From G11 sp947167445 (lineage in GTDB: Bacteria; Bacillota; Clostridia; Lachnospirales; Lachnospiraceae): a stretch of DNA of 64,000 bases. Position numbers and translations under genes: made by a program. The stretch is from assembly GCA_947167445.1 (NCBI GenBank), contig CAMVID010000014.1, positions 1 to 64,000 of the forward strand, in the 5' to 3' direction. The notes beneath the pieces were generated by a model that was not told where the DNA came from, searched no databases, and was given only the letters and a program-made list of their open reading frames with translations. Below, piece by piece: positions 43,406 to 51,259 of this stretch. The stretch's first letter is position 1, and each line of letters starts with the position of its first letter.

Positions 43406-44902
43406 TTATTCTTCTTTTGCCCAGCCAAATGAACACTTAACTGCTTTCTTCCATCCCTTAATATGCTCTTCTCTGTCAGCAGCACTCATTTCAGGTTTGA
43501 AGATTCTGTCAAATGCCCAGTTCTTCTTAACATCATCCTTGCTTGACCAGTAACCGACTGCCAAACCTGCAAGGTATGCAGCACCCATAGCTGTTGTCTC
43601 AACGCAAACGGGACGGTTAACAGGTGCACCGATAATGTCTGCCTGGAACTGCATTAAGAAGTTGTTGGCACATGCGCCACCGTCAACCTTCAAAGCAGAA
43701 AGGTTAATTCCGGAGTCAGCCTGCATAGCTGCGGTAACGTCAGCTACCTGATATGCCAAGGACTCAAGGGTTGCACGGATAATGTGATTCTTGTTAACAC
43801 CACGGGTTAAGCCTACAATACATCCTCTTGCATACTGATCCCAGTAAGGTGCACCAAGTCCTGTGAAAGCAGGTACAACATAACATCCGTTAGTATCTTT
43901 AACCTTACCTGCAAAGTACTCAGAATCAGGTGATGTCTCGATTACCTTTAACTCATCACGTAACCACTGAATAGCTGCGCCTGCTACGAATACTGAACCT
44001 TCCAATGCGTACTCAACTTTTCCGTCAAGTCCCCATGCGATTGTGGTAACAAGTCCATTCTTGGAGTAAACAGGCTTCTCACCTGTGTTCATAAGCAAGA
44101 AGCAACCTGTACCATAGGTGTTCTTAGCTTCACCTGCTGTGTAACAGGTCTGTCCGAACAAAGCAGCCTGCTGGTCACCTGCAGCACCTGCGATCTTAAT
44201 GGGTGCTCCGAATAACTCAGGATCTGTCTCGCCGTAAACACAGCTTGAAGGTTTGGGTGTAGGAAGCATGCTCTCAGGAATGTTAAGCTCCTGAAGAATT
44301 TCCTTATCCCATGTAAGCTCTTTGATATTGAAGAGCATTGTTCTGGAAGCGTTTGAGTAATCAATTACATGAACTTTACCCTTTGTAAGTTTCCAGATAA
44401 GCCAGGAATCAACGGTACCGAATAACAACTTGCCGGCTTCAGCTTTCGCTCTGGCCCCCTCAACGTTATCAAGTAACCATTTTACCTTTGTTCCTGAGAA
44501 GTAAGCATCGATAACGAGACCTGTTTTCTCACGGAATTTGTCTGTCAGACCCTTATCCTTTAAGGAATCACAATACTCTGAGGTACGTCTGCACTGCCAT
44601 ACAATTGCATGATGGATAGGCTCTCCTGTTTCCTTATCCCAAACAATTGTGGTCTCACGCTGATTGGTGATACCAATGGCAGCAATGTCAGCAGCTATAG
44701 CCCCAACTTTCTTCATGGCGTCTACACAAACCCCATACTGTGTAGCCCAGATTTCATTTGCATCATGCTCAACCCACCCCGGCTTAGGGAAATACTGAGT
44801 AAACTCTTTCTGAGCTACAGAGCACATTTCACCCTTTTCATTGAACAGGATACATCTGTTGCTTGTTGTGCCGGCATCAATAGCCATTACATACTTTGCC
44901 AT
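43406..44902 (-). CDS. glpK: Glycerol kinase
   Basis: Phosphorylates glycerol to glycerol 3-phosphate with ATP. The 498-residue FGGY-family protein has the phosphate-1 motif DAGTTSNRCILF, the substrate region GWVEHDANEIW, GITNQRETTIVWDKETGEPI, and the FGGY signature GTGCFLLMNTGEKPVYSKNG region followed by a phosphate-2 motif. Length is normal. It follows glpP by 46 bp, in the order glpP-glpK-glpF. Confidence 0.97.
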   Translation of the reverse strand: MAKYVMAIDAGTTSNRCILFNEKGEMCSVAQKEFTQYFPKPGWVEHDANEIWATQYGVCVDAMKKVGAIAADIAAIGITNQRETTIVWDKETGEPIHHAIVWQCRRTSEYCDSLKDKGLTDKFREKTGLVIDAYFSGTKVKWLLDNVEGARAKAEAGKLLFGTVDSWLIWKLTKGKVHVIDYSNASRTMLFNIKELTWDKEILQELNIPESMLPTPKPSSCVYGETDPELFGAPIKIAGAAGDQQAALFGQTCYTAGEAKNTYGTGCFLLMNTGEKPVYSKNGLVTTIAWGLDGKVEYALEGSVFVAGAAIQWLRDELKVIETSPDSEYFAGKVKDTNGCYVVPAFTGLGAPYWDQYARGCIVGLTRGVNKNHIIRATLESLAYQVADVTAAMQADSGINLSALKVDGGACANNFLMQFQADIIGAPVNRPVCVETTAMGAAYLAGLAVGYWSSKDDVKKNWAFDRIFKPEMSAADREEHIKGWKKAVKCSFGWAKEE

Positions 44903-44948
44903 TTACTATTCCTCCTTCTCTATTATTCAAAGCCACCATGGCTTAGAA

Positions 44949-45524
44949 TCACATAAACCAAACATCGGGGCTGGTCGCCGAAATGGCGACCGCACCGTTT
45001 TTCAGCGCCGTCATAACATCTTTCTTATCTGCGATAAGCCCCCCCGCTATGACCGGCACTTTACTGATTTTGTTGACCTTCTTTATAATGTTTGGCATTA
45101 TCCCCGGCAGGATTTCAATAACATCGGGCTGAATCTGATCTACCTGCTTTTCAATGTTGGATAAAGCCATTGAGTCAACAACAAAATATCTCAGTACTGT
45201 ATATAATCCAATTTGCTTGGCGTATTTAATCAAATTTATCTTTGTGGTAATAATACCGTCGGCATGAGTAAAGTTCTTAATGTAATCAAGAACTATTTCT
45301 TTACCTGTAAAGCCGCTGACCAGGTCCATATGAACCATGGCAATTTTCCCGGCATCCTTAACCTTCTTAACAATCTCCTGGAGAGAACACACGTCGCCGA
45401 AAAGAATAAAGATAACCTGAATATCCGAGTCAAGACAGCTATCAAGCCCTTCCATATCCTTAACGGCGGCGATAATCGGCGTATCCGCCAATATCTCTCT
45501 GAAAGGTGTCCTCTTTTGCATCAT
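44949..45524 (-). CDS. glpP: Glycerol uptake operon antiterminator GlpP
   Basis: GlpP binds glycerol 3-phosphate and the leader RNA of glp operons to allow read-through of a terminator. The 191-residue protein has the family features (FREILADTPIIAAVKDMEGL, IFILFGDVCSL, VHMDLVSGF, DGIITTKINLI, EILPGIMPNIIKK, PVIAGGLIADK). The start is one of two adjacent ATG codons with GGGAGGG upstream. A leader with a U-run hairpin lies directly upstream, so the operon is probably autoregulated. Confidence 0.94.
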   Translation of the reverse strand: MMQKRTPFREILADTPIIAAVKDMEGLDSCLDSDIQVIFILFGDVCSLQEIVKKVKDAGKIAMVHMDLVSGFTGKEIVLDYIKNFTHADGIITTKINLIKYAKQIGLYTVLRYFVVDSMALSNIEKQVDQIQPDVIEILPGIMPNIIKKVNKISKVPVIAGGLIADKKDVMTALKNGAVAISATSPDVWFM

Positions 45525-45612
45525 AAAAGCCCTCCCTTAGGGTAAGTTTTGTGGTTTTTGGGGCAAAAAAAAAGCATTCTAACAGTGCGCATTTCTCATG
45601 CGGTGTAGCCAT
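45460..45612 (-). CDS. Possible 50-codon leader ORF overlapping glpP
   Basis: ATG at 45612 has an excellent AGGAGA site 7 nt upstream. The frame (MATPHEKCALLECFFF...) reads through the U-run of the leader hairpin and ends inside glpP in another frame. Its translation could melt the hairpin, as in a leader-peptide attenuator. No known family; the ORF may be accidental. Confidence 0.35.
   Translation of the reverse strand: MATPHEKCALLECFFFAPKTTKLTLREGFYDAKEDTFQRDIGGYADYRRR
45565..45612 (-). promoter_or_regulatory. Leader hairpin with U-run before glpP (candidate attenuator)
   Basis: Minus-strand outer pairing AGCAT/ATGCT encloses an inner hairpin CGCAT-GAGAA-ATGCG and is followed by nine T. 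It fits an antitermination target for GlpP; the outer stem is short, so strength is uncertain. Confidence 0.55.
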
Positions 45613-45661
45613 GCTCTCTTCTCCTAGGCGTTTTATGAAGCTTCATTTTTAACACAAGTAG

Positions 45662-45690
45662 ATATTAGCATACGTTTGTGCGTTTTGCAA
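45662..45690 (-). promoter_or_regulatory. Promoter of the glpPKF operon
   Basis: Minus-strand -35 TTGCAA (45685-45690), 17-bp spacer, -10 TAATAT (45662-45667), giving a leader of about 135 nt before glpP. Confidence 0.7.
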
Positions 45691-45833
45691 CACATTTTGC
45701 CTAAAATTAAGAAGTTTTTATTCAAATTTACAACAAACCCCATAATAGCGCTTACCTTTATTGCTTTAACGAGATAAAATCTGTACAATATGCAGGTATG
45801 ATTTTGGATATATTGTATAAAATCACATATGAA

Positions 45834-45864
45834 CAAAGGGACGAACAATAAGTTCGTCCCTTTG
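45834..45864. repeat. Perfect 13-bp inverted repeat in a divergent intergenic region
   Basis: Stems CAAAGGGACGAAC and GTTCGTCCCTTTG around the loop AATAA. No U-run follows on either strand, so it is not a typical terminator. It lies about 55 bp downstream of the iron-box promoter on the minus strand and could be the 3' hairpin of a small RNA or a dispersed repeat. Confidence 0.7.
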
Positions 45865-45925
45865 CCAAGCAAACAAATCATTATATTGAAAAGGAATATC
45901 TCGTAGGTCTTTCGCCTACTCCCTT

Positions 45926-45954
45926 AGTATAGTTAGCCGCGGCTAACTTGTCAA
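45926..45954 (-). promoter_or_regulatory. Consensus promoter with an iron-box-like palindrome in its spacer
   Basis: Minus-strand -35 TTGACA (45949-45954) and -10 TATACT (45926-45931) are 17 bp apart. The spacer is almost entirely the perfect palindrome GTTAGCCGCGGCTAAC (45932-45947), which fits the DtxR/IdeR half-site pattern TTAG-N6-CTAA. A bound repressor would block RNA polymerase. The DtxR-type gene lies next to it in the opposite direction. Confidence 0.75.
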
Positions 45955-45977
45955 TACCTTTTTTAATATTTTTTTTA

Positions 45978-45997
45978 TGTTATAATAACATTGTTAT
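45978..45997 (+). promoter_or_regulatory. Extended -10 promoter of the DtxR-type gene
   Basis: TGTTATAAT (TATAAT at 45981-45986) with no good -35. A dyad ATAACA-T-TGTTAT (45985-45997) overlaps the start site. The iron-box-like palindrome is about 35 bp upstream. Confidence 0.55.
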
Positions 45998-46021
45998 CAC
46001 TTCAAACGGAGGGTATTTATT

Positions 46022-46378
46022 ATGCAAGAATCTGGGGAAATGTATTTGGAAACAATACTGACATTGTCCGAGAATAATTCCTATGTCAGATCCATTGATG
46101 TTGCCGATGCCATGAGCTTTTCCAAGCCTTCGGTCAGTCGCGCAATGTCCAAGCTTAAAGCTGATAATTACATATCAATTGACAAGAATGGTTTTATCAC
46201 TCTTACGGATTCCGGAAGGGCTATTGCCGAGAAGATTTATGAACGCCACACCGTAATTTCAAAGCTTCTGATGTCCATTGGGGTGGATGAGGAAACCGCC
46301 ACGGCGGATGCATGTCGAATCGAACATGTAATAAGCGACAAGACCTTTGCTGCTGTAAAGAAAGCCATTAAGAAATAA
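46022..46378 (+). CDS. Short DtxR/IdeR-type iron-dependent regulator
   Basis: Metal-activated repressor. The 118-residue protein aligns along MntR/DtxR: winged helix (about 5-65, recognition helix SKPSVSRAMSKLKADNY) and the dimerisation/metal domain. Residues at the metal site are Met7, Cys98, Glu101 and His102, with Glu10 and His76. Met and Cys at the first two positions are those of iron-type DtxR (Met10, Cys102); MntR has Asp8 and Glu99. The SH3-like C-terminal domain is absent. GGAGGG lies 8 nt before the ATG. It is a single-gene unit ending at a strong terminator. Confidence 0.88.
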   Translation: MQESGEMYLETILTLSENNSYVRSIDVADAMSFSKPSVSRAMSKLKADNYISIDKNGFITLTDSGRAIAEKIYERHTVISKLLMSIGVDEETATADACRIEHVISDKTFAAVKKAIKK

Positions 46379-46382
46379 AACT

Positions 46383-46415
46383 AAGGGCATCCATCGGATG
46401 CCCTTTTATTTTTTT
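46383..46415. terminator. Bidirectional terminator between the DtxR-type gene and the DUF2298 gene
   Basis: Stem AAGGGCATCC / GGATGCCCTT with loop ATC, followed on the plus strand by TTTATTTTTTT and on the minus strand by a weaker T-rich tail. Confidence 0.9.
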
Positions 46416-48492
46416 ACTTTACTTTTATTAATCTGTATCCTTCAGGAGTTTCAAAAACGCTCTCTCCCAATCCCGCAATGAGTTCATGGTTTACAGTGTA
46501 GTTCTCCAATTCAGTTGGACCTACAAAGATGTAATTAATATCATATTTCTTGAGAGTCGCTATCTTCGTTTCCACATCGCTTCCCTCGTAAAAATCCCTG
46601 ACCTCCTCTGTCCTTGCCCCCACAGGGTCGTAGCTGTTCTGCCACAGCCATTCATGAACCGGCCAGCCTTCAACTGTAGGCACTCCGGTAAAGGATGACA
46701 GACGGTTTGTATCTTTATAGTCTCCCCCCACCGCTTCAATTATTCTTATGTTCTTTCTGTCATCATTTAAAAGGATCTCGCAGGCTTCCTTTATAGCACT
46801 CTTTTCCGGATTTGCATCTGATAAAGTTGTACTAAGAACAGAAATACCTCTTTCAAAATCTTTGTTATTATAGAGCCACACCTTACCTGATGTGAAGGTA
46901 TAGGACGAAAGAATAATAATCAGTATGGAAAGAAAGGCAGTGCCCCTCCACTTTTTCCCATTGATCAGTTTTGAAAGCAATAGTCCGAATACCATTCCAA
47001 AGAGGATATATGCCTGATAGGTAAGCTTAAACATGGTGTTGAATCTGGCATAATCATCACCATATATATCTTTCACATAAATCACTTCAGGAACCAGCAC
47101 AAGTCCAATGGCGCACAGTGTTATTGCTATTATGGTCAGATCACTTCTCGTCAGCTTTTTCAGAGAGAACTTTTTCTCTGCCATAATCCATAAAACAAGA
47201 ATAACGGAAGCCACAAAAGGCATAGCCCACAGAATAACCATCTTGTAAAACAGGGTATGTCTTTCGGCCATATAAATACCCGAAATCATCTTATTAAACT
47301 GCAGAGTGAAAGGAAGGGTTCCAAGGTAAGCTATTGCATAAATGACAGCTCCCTTTAAAAGAACCATTGCAAAGGTTAATATCTTAACTCCATGGGCAGA
47401 TAGCTCCGTAAACAGAATTACCCCTCCCGCTATAACATAATAAATGGGGAAATCCCAGAAATTGGAGCCTCTGAAAAGTCCAAGAAGAAGGCCCATAATT
47501 ATAATGTGACCGTTTATAAAATGTCTGTACCCTTTTTCTTTGGACATGTCTCTTAAGGCGTAGTCAATAAGTATGGCAAGAAAAGGAAGAGTCCACAGCA
47601 TATTTACGAGATGGGCATGTAAATCGCCAAGAATCATGGTGTAACCCGGAAATTCATGCTTACCGAAATCTTCCACTTCGGGATTCGCTCCTATATAAAC
47701 CGTAGAATCCGGGAACCAGTAATCCTTTACGTCCACGGAAACCTTGGGGATCTTCTTAATCAGTTTAATGAATACACCAAAAATCAGATAGTGTCCGTTT
47801 CCCGCAAGGACACTGCACATGGCACCGGCTACTCCACCCGCATATGCAGAAACCTTGCTGCCCTTTCTGACAAGAATCAATGATGAAACAATCTCAAAGA
47901 TCATAAGTAAGGACACGGCAAAAAGTGTGCAAAGCATAAAATTATAGCCGTAACCCGGATCAACAAAGGAAAGCCTCGAAAGATAAACCGATGCTGAAAG
48001 GCCTAAGAAATAATAGTTAAGCTTTTCTCCTGCAAACCAGAAGTCCTCCGGCCATGCACTCTCCTGCCTGTAAATGGATTGCATGATTCCAAAATCCATG
48101 TACTTCTCAGTCTGTCCGTCTATTCCTCCTCTGTAGCTTTTTGCCCAAACCGCAAAAAGGAAAAGGATTACAAATGCCATAAATCCAAGGAAAAATCTTA
48201 TAAGTTCTTCTTTGCTCCAAATATTAGCAAAAGTCTCTTTGTCCCTAAAGAAACTGTATAAGTTAAGCGAAAGCGCAAGAATTAAAAAGGCTGAAACCAT
48301 AGTTATGGTTCCAAAAGGCAGCCCGGTTACCTCACATACAAACCAGGCAAGAAGAAAGGACAGACCACTTCCGATTCCAAATGAAAGTCCGAAGCCTCCG
48401 TCCACATATTTTAGCTCAGTTCTTTTAAACGCCGGGCGCATAAAAAGCGCCACGGCAAGAACCATAATAATCCATTTAACAGTAGCAAACAT
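46414..48492 (-). CDS. DUF2298 (Chlor_Arch_YYY) polytopic membrane protein
   Basis: The 692-residue protein has about 14 TM helices and the motifs of the DUF2298 family: YMDFGIMQSI, EDFWFAGEKLNYYFLG, and FGKHEFPGYTMILGDLHAHL. The family resembles GT-C type glycosyltransferases or flippases in build, and the acidic DLHAH loop could be an active site. A polysaccharide or cell-envelope role is inferred. It lies 3 bp after namZ and is the last gene of the rnf-namZ transcript. Confidence 0.85.
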   Translation of the reverse strand: MFATVKWIIMVLAVALFMRPAFKRTELKYVDGGFGLSFGIGSGLSFLLAWFVCEVTGLPFGTITMVSAFLILALSLNLYSFFRDKETFANIWSKEELIRFFLGFMAFVILFLFAVWAKSYRGGIDGQTEKYMDFGIMQSIYRQESAWPEDFWFAGEKLNYYFLGLSASVYLSRLSFVDPGYGYNFMLCTLFAVSLLMIFEIVSSLILVRKGSKVSAYAGGVAGAMCSVLAGNGHYLIFGVFIKLIKKIPKVSVDVKDYWFPDSTVYIGANPEVEDFGKHEFPGYTMILGDLHAHLVNMLWTLPFLAILIDYALRDMSKEKGYRHFINGHIIIMGLLLGLFRGSNFWDFPIYYVIAGGVILFTELSAHGVKILTFAMVLLKGAVIYAIAYLGTLPFTLQFNKMISGIYMAERHTLFYKMVILWAMPFVASVILVLWIMAEKKFSLKKLTRSDLTIIAITLCAIGLVLVPEVIYVKDIYGDDYARFNTMFKLTYQAYILFGMVFGLLLSKLINGKKWRGTAFLSILIIILSSYTFTSGKVWLYNNKDFERGISVLSTTLSDANPEKSAIKEACEILLNDDRKNIRIIEAVGGDYKDTNRLSSFTGVPTVEGWPVHEWLWQNSYDPVGARTEEVRDFYEGSDVETKIATLKKYDINYIFVGPTELENYTVNHELIAGLGESVFETPEGYRLIKVK

Positions 48493-48495
48493 CCA

Positions 48496-49857
48496 TCAAT
48501 CCCCGTAAAGCAGGTAAGGTTCCCTCTGCTTACCAAAATCGGCAATCCCTCGGGCCCAGGTGGCCTTTATTTCTTCCGAAGTCATGCCGGATATAATACA
48601 CTTTCTAAGCTCATCCGAGCCGCTTAAGTAATCTATCCAATATTTTCCCGCTTTGTCCGGATTTCCGAAGAAATCCGCTTCGTTCCCGGTACTTATATAA
48701 TCGTTGTAAGCATCAATAAGATAATCAAGGCATATTCCCTCGGAGATTATCTCATCCTCGCTCTTATTTCTTAAATCCTTGCCGTAGCAAACCTGCCCCT
48801 CATATAAAGGAGATGCCGCCCCCTCCATGGATACGGGAGTAAAGGTAAAATCATTTCCTTCTACACCCTCAAGATAGGGGCTTCCATAAACTTCGAAGGG
48901 AAAATCCGTCCCTCTCCCCACGGTAACAACCGTATTCTCAAAATAGCAGGTTGAGGGGTAAAGATATATGGCCTTCATGGATTTGAGATTAGGGGAAGGA
49001 TTCTTAAGAAGGCTGTATCTGGTGGAATGAGAATAATTCTCACAGGGCACCACAGAAAGATCCAGGCTGTCCTTTCCTGTGGAAAGCCATCCTTCACCGT
49101 TTATCATAAGTGCCAGTTCTCCCAGTGTCATTCCGTGAACTGTTGGAATCGGAAGTAATCCAACTCCGGACTTATAATCGTCCTTAAGGATTCCGCCGTC
49201 AACATATGAACCGTTGGGATTGGGCCTGTCAAGGATAACCACGCTTTTCCCCTTTTCGGCACAGGCCTCCATAAGATAGTACATGGTTATATAGTAGGTG
49301 TAATACCGAAGTCCCACATCCTGAATATCAACCACCAGCACATCAAAGGTGCTCATGCTTTCATCATCGGGATAATGACCGTTTCCATACAGGGACAGAA
49401 TCGGCACTCCGGTCTTTGAATCCACAGAATCATCTACTCCGGCTCCGGCATCAGCATTTCCCCTGAAGCCATGCTCAGGAGAAAAAATCGCTTTTACCTC
49501 CAACCCCTCTTCAATCAGGGCATCAAGAATATGTCCCTTGCTCTCATCATCCCCGACTATTCCGGACTGGTTGGAAAACAGTGCCACTCTCTTTCCTTCC
49601 AGATAGGGAAGATAGATTTCCGGTCTGTCATCTCCAAGAATCACCGTTGCAGGTTCAGTAATCTCTTCTTCAGGCGCAGGTTCCGTCTCCTGTTGGGGCT
49701 CCTTTGGAGAAGTGGAAGGTTTTACCTCAACCTCCTCCCAGACTTTCTCCGTGGCTTCCGACTCAGGTTTATCCTTAGACGATGAGCTGCACCCTGAAAG
49801 AAGAAGCAATGAACATATTAAAATACAAGATATAAATGATTTGGTAAATCTCTTCAT
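48496..49857 (-). CDS. DUF1343 lipoprotein, NamZ-like exo-beta-N-acetylmuramidase
   Basis: NamZ removes N-acetylmuramic acid from the non-reducing end of peptidoglycan fragments. The 453-residue protein has a lipobox LLLSGC (Cys23), an acidic/Pro linker (about 30-75), and a DUF1343 domain (EGKRVALFSNQSGIVG, IFSPEHGFRG, DVLVVDIQDVGLRYYTY, VILDRPNPNG, PTVHGMTLGELALMING, TVVTVGRGTDFPFE). The conserved Glu in SPEHG is a likely catalytic residue. It starts 6 bp after rnfB, so it is co-transcribed with the Rnf complex. Confidence 0.9.
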   Translation of the reverse strand: MKRFTKSFISCILICSLLLLSGCSSSSKDKPESEATEKVWEEVEVKPSTSPKEPQQETEPAPEEEITEPATVILGDDRPEIYLPYLEGKRVALFSNQSGIVGDDESKGHILDALIEEGLEVKAIFSPEHGFRGNADAGAGVDDSVDSKTGVPILSLYGNGHYPDDESMSTFDVLVVDIQDVGLRYYTYYITMYYLMEACAEKGKSVVILDRPNPNGSYVDGGILKDDYKSGVGLLPIPTVHGMTLGELALMINGEGWLSTGKDSLDLSVVPCENYSHSTRYSLLKNPSPNLKSMKAIYLYPSTCYFENTVVTVGRGTDFPFEVYGSPYLEGVEGNDFTFTPVSMEGAASPLYEGQVCYGKDLRNKSEDEIISEGICLDYLIDAYNDYISTGNEADFFGNPDKAGKYWIDYLSGSDELRKCIISGMTSEEIKATWARGIADFGKQREPYLLYGD

Positions 49858-49863
49858 TAATGT

Positions 49864-50664
49864 TTAGTGGGCCACAATAGCTTTCTTAGGGCACTTCTCC
49901 ATACAAGCTTCACAGCCTACACACTTGGAATAATCGATAGATGCATGGAAATCCGCAACTGAAATCGCATCAGATCCGCAGTTCTTAACACAGATTCCAC
50001 AGCCGATACATCCCACAGAGCAAGCCTTCATGGTAACGGGGCCCTTATCCTTTGAGCTACAGGCCACAGTAACAGGTGCTGAGTAGGGAATCAATTCAAT
50101 CAGATTCTTGGGGCAGGCTGCAACGCACTTTCCGCAGGCCTTACATGCGTCCTTGTCAACAACTGCCACACCGTTTACCACATGAATGGCATCAAAAGGA
50201 CATTCCTTCACGCAGCTGCCGAATCCCAGACATCCGCTGTTGCAGGATTTGGGTCCGCCATTGGGAACAAAGGAAAGCATTCTGCAGTCTTCGATACCAT
50301 AATAATCGTAGTCCTGTCCGGCTTTCTCACAGTCACCCTGACACTTTACAAAGGCAACCATTCTCTCACCGGCTTCAGCTTCCACACCCATAACCTTTGC
50401 GATTCTGTCAGCTACAGGCTGACCGCCTACAGGACACTGGTTAACAGGTGCTTCACCCTTGGCAATTGCGGCAGCAAGTCCGGAGCATCCGGGATAGCCG
50501 CATCCACCACAGTTATTACCGGGAAGAATGCCTAATATGGCTTCTTCCTTCTCATCAACTTTAACCTTAAACCAAATGGCTGCCACACCAAGGAATACTC
50601 CTACAAATATTCCTACGGCTCCAACCATTCCGGCGGCTTTAAGTATACCCATTAAAATATCCAT
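49864..50664 (-). CDS. rnfB: Rnf complex subunit B, ferredoxin-type iron-sulfur protein
   Basis: RnfB takes electrons from reduced ferredoxin. The ATG at 50664 (MDILMGIL) has TAGGAGGTGG upstream; a frame 14 codons longer overlaps rnfA and covers that site. The 266-residue protein has one TM helix (about 7-28), the CxxCxxxxC-type [4Fe-4S] domain (GNNCGGCGYPGCSG), and four Cys clusters of 2x[4Fe-4S] ferredoxin type (CVKECPFD, CGKCVAACP, CGICVKNCG, CEACMEKCPKK). It ends the rnfCDGEAB set. Confidence 0.96.
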   Translation of the reverse strand: MDILMGILKAAGMVGAVGIFVGVFLGVAAIWFKVKVDEKEEAILGILPGNNCGGCGYPGCSGLAAAIAKGEAPVNQCPVGGQPVADRIAKVMGVEAEAGERMVAFVKCQGDCEKAGQDYDYYGIEDCRMLSFVPNGGPKSCNSGCLGFGSCVKECPFDAIHVVNGVAVVDKDACKACGKCVAACPKNLIELIPYSAPVTVACSSKDKGPVTMKACSVGCIGCGICVKNCGSDAISVADFHASIDYSKCVGCEACMEKCPKKAIVAH

Positions 50665-50674
50665 AAGCCACCTC

Positions 50675-51259
50675 CTACAAAAGTCCTGAGAATCCACAGA
50701 AGGCAATGGCCATCAAACCTGCTGTTAACAGTACATGAGGCATTCCCTTGAAGGGACCCGGAATATGATTTCTTTCCATCTTCTCTCTTAAACCCGCAAG
50801 AATAACGATGGCGATAGTAAATCCGATGGCGGTACCAAGACCGTTTACGATTCCTGCAAGGATACCGTACTTATACTGAACATTGTTTAAAGCCACGCCC
50901 AGTACTGCACAGTTTGTGGTAATAAGAGGAAGATATACACCCAAAGCCTTGTAAAGGGGAGGAACAAATTTCTTTAAGAACATCTCAACAAACTGAACCA
51001 AAGCCGCAATTACAAGAATAAATACGATGGTACTTAAATATTCGATTCCGAATTTCACCAGGAGGAATTTATAAATCACTCCCGTAACCGCACTGGACAG
51101 GGTAATAACAAAGATTACCGAAACTCCCATTCCAAGTGCCGTATCTGTCTTCTTGGATACTCCAAGGAAAGGACACAGTCCCAAAAACTGGCTGAGTACA
51201 ACGTTGCTCACAAGGGATGTGCTAATCATTAATATCAATAAATCTTTAATCTGTAACAT
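50675..51259 (-). CDS. rnfA: Rnf complex subunit A
   Basis: Integral membrane subunit. The 194-residue protein has six TM helices and the conserved half-membrane motifs LCPFLGVSKK and TTNCAVLGVAL, whose cysteines hold the [2Fe-2S] cluster shared with RnfE. Its start overlaps the rnfE stop by 1 bp. Confidence 0.96.
   Translation of the reverse strand: MLQIKDLLILMISTSLVSNVVLSQFLGLCPFLGVSKKTDTALGMGVSVIFVITLSSAVTGVIYKFLLVKFGIEYLSTIVFILVIAALVQFVEMFLKKFVPPLYKALGVYLPLITTNCAVLGVALNNVQYKYGILAGIVNGLGTAIGFTIAIVILAGLREKMERNHIPGPFKGMPHVLLTAGLMAIAFCGFSGLL

Noticed and set aside
45565..45625. T-box-like ACACCGC sequence in the glpP leader
   Set aside because: The conserved T-box bulge and specifier loop are missing; GlpP antitermination explains the leader better.
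45633..45881. 82-codon minus-strand frame in the glpP-DtxR gap
   Set aside because: No Shine-Dalgarno sequence, no family, runs through a 13-bp palindrome and the glp promoter; kept only as part of the small-RNA discussion.
45860..45925. Resemblance of GGGAGTAGGCG to a Mn2+ (yybP-ykoY) riboswitch start
   Set aside because: The other conserved segments of that riboswitch are not present in the next 100 nt.
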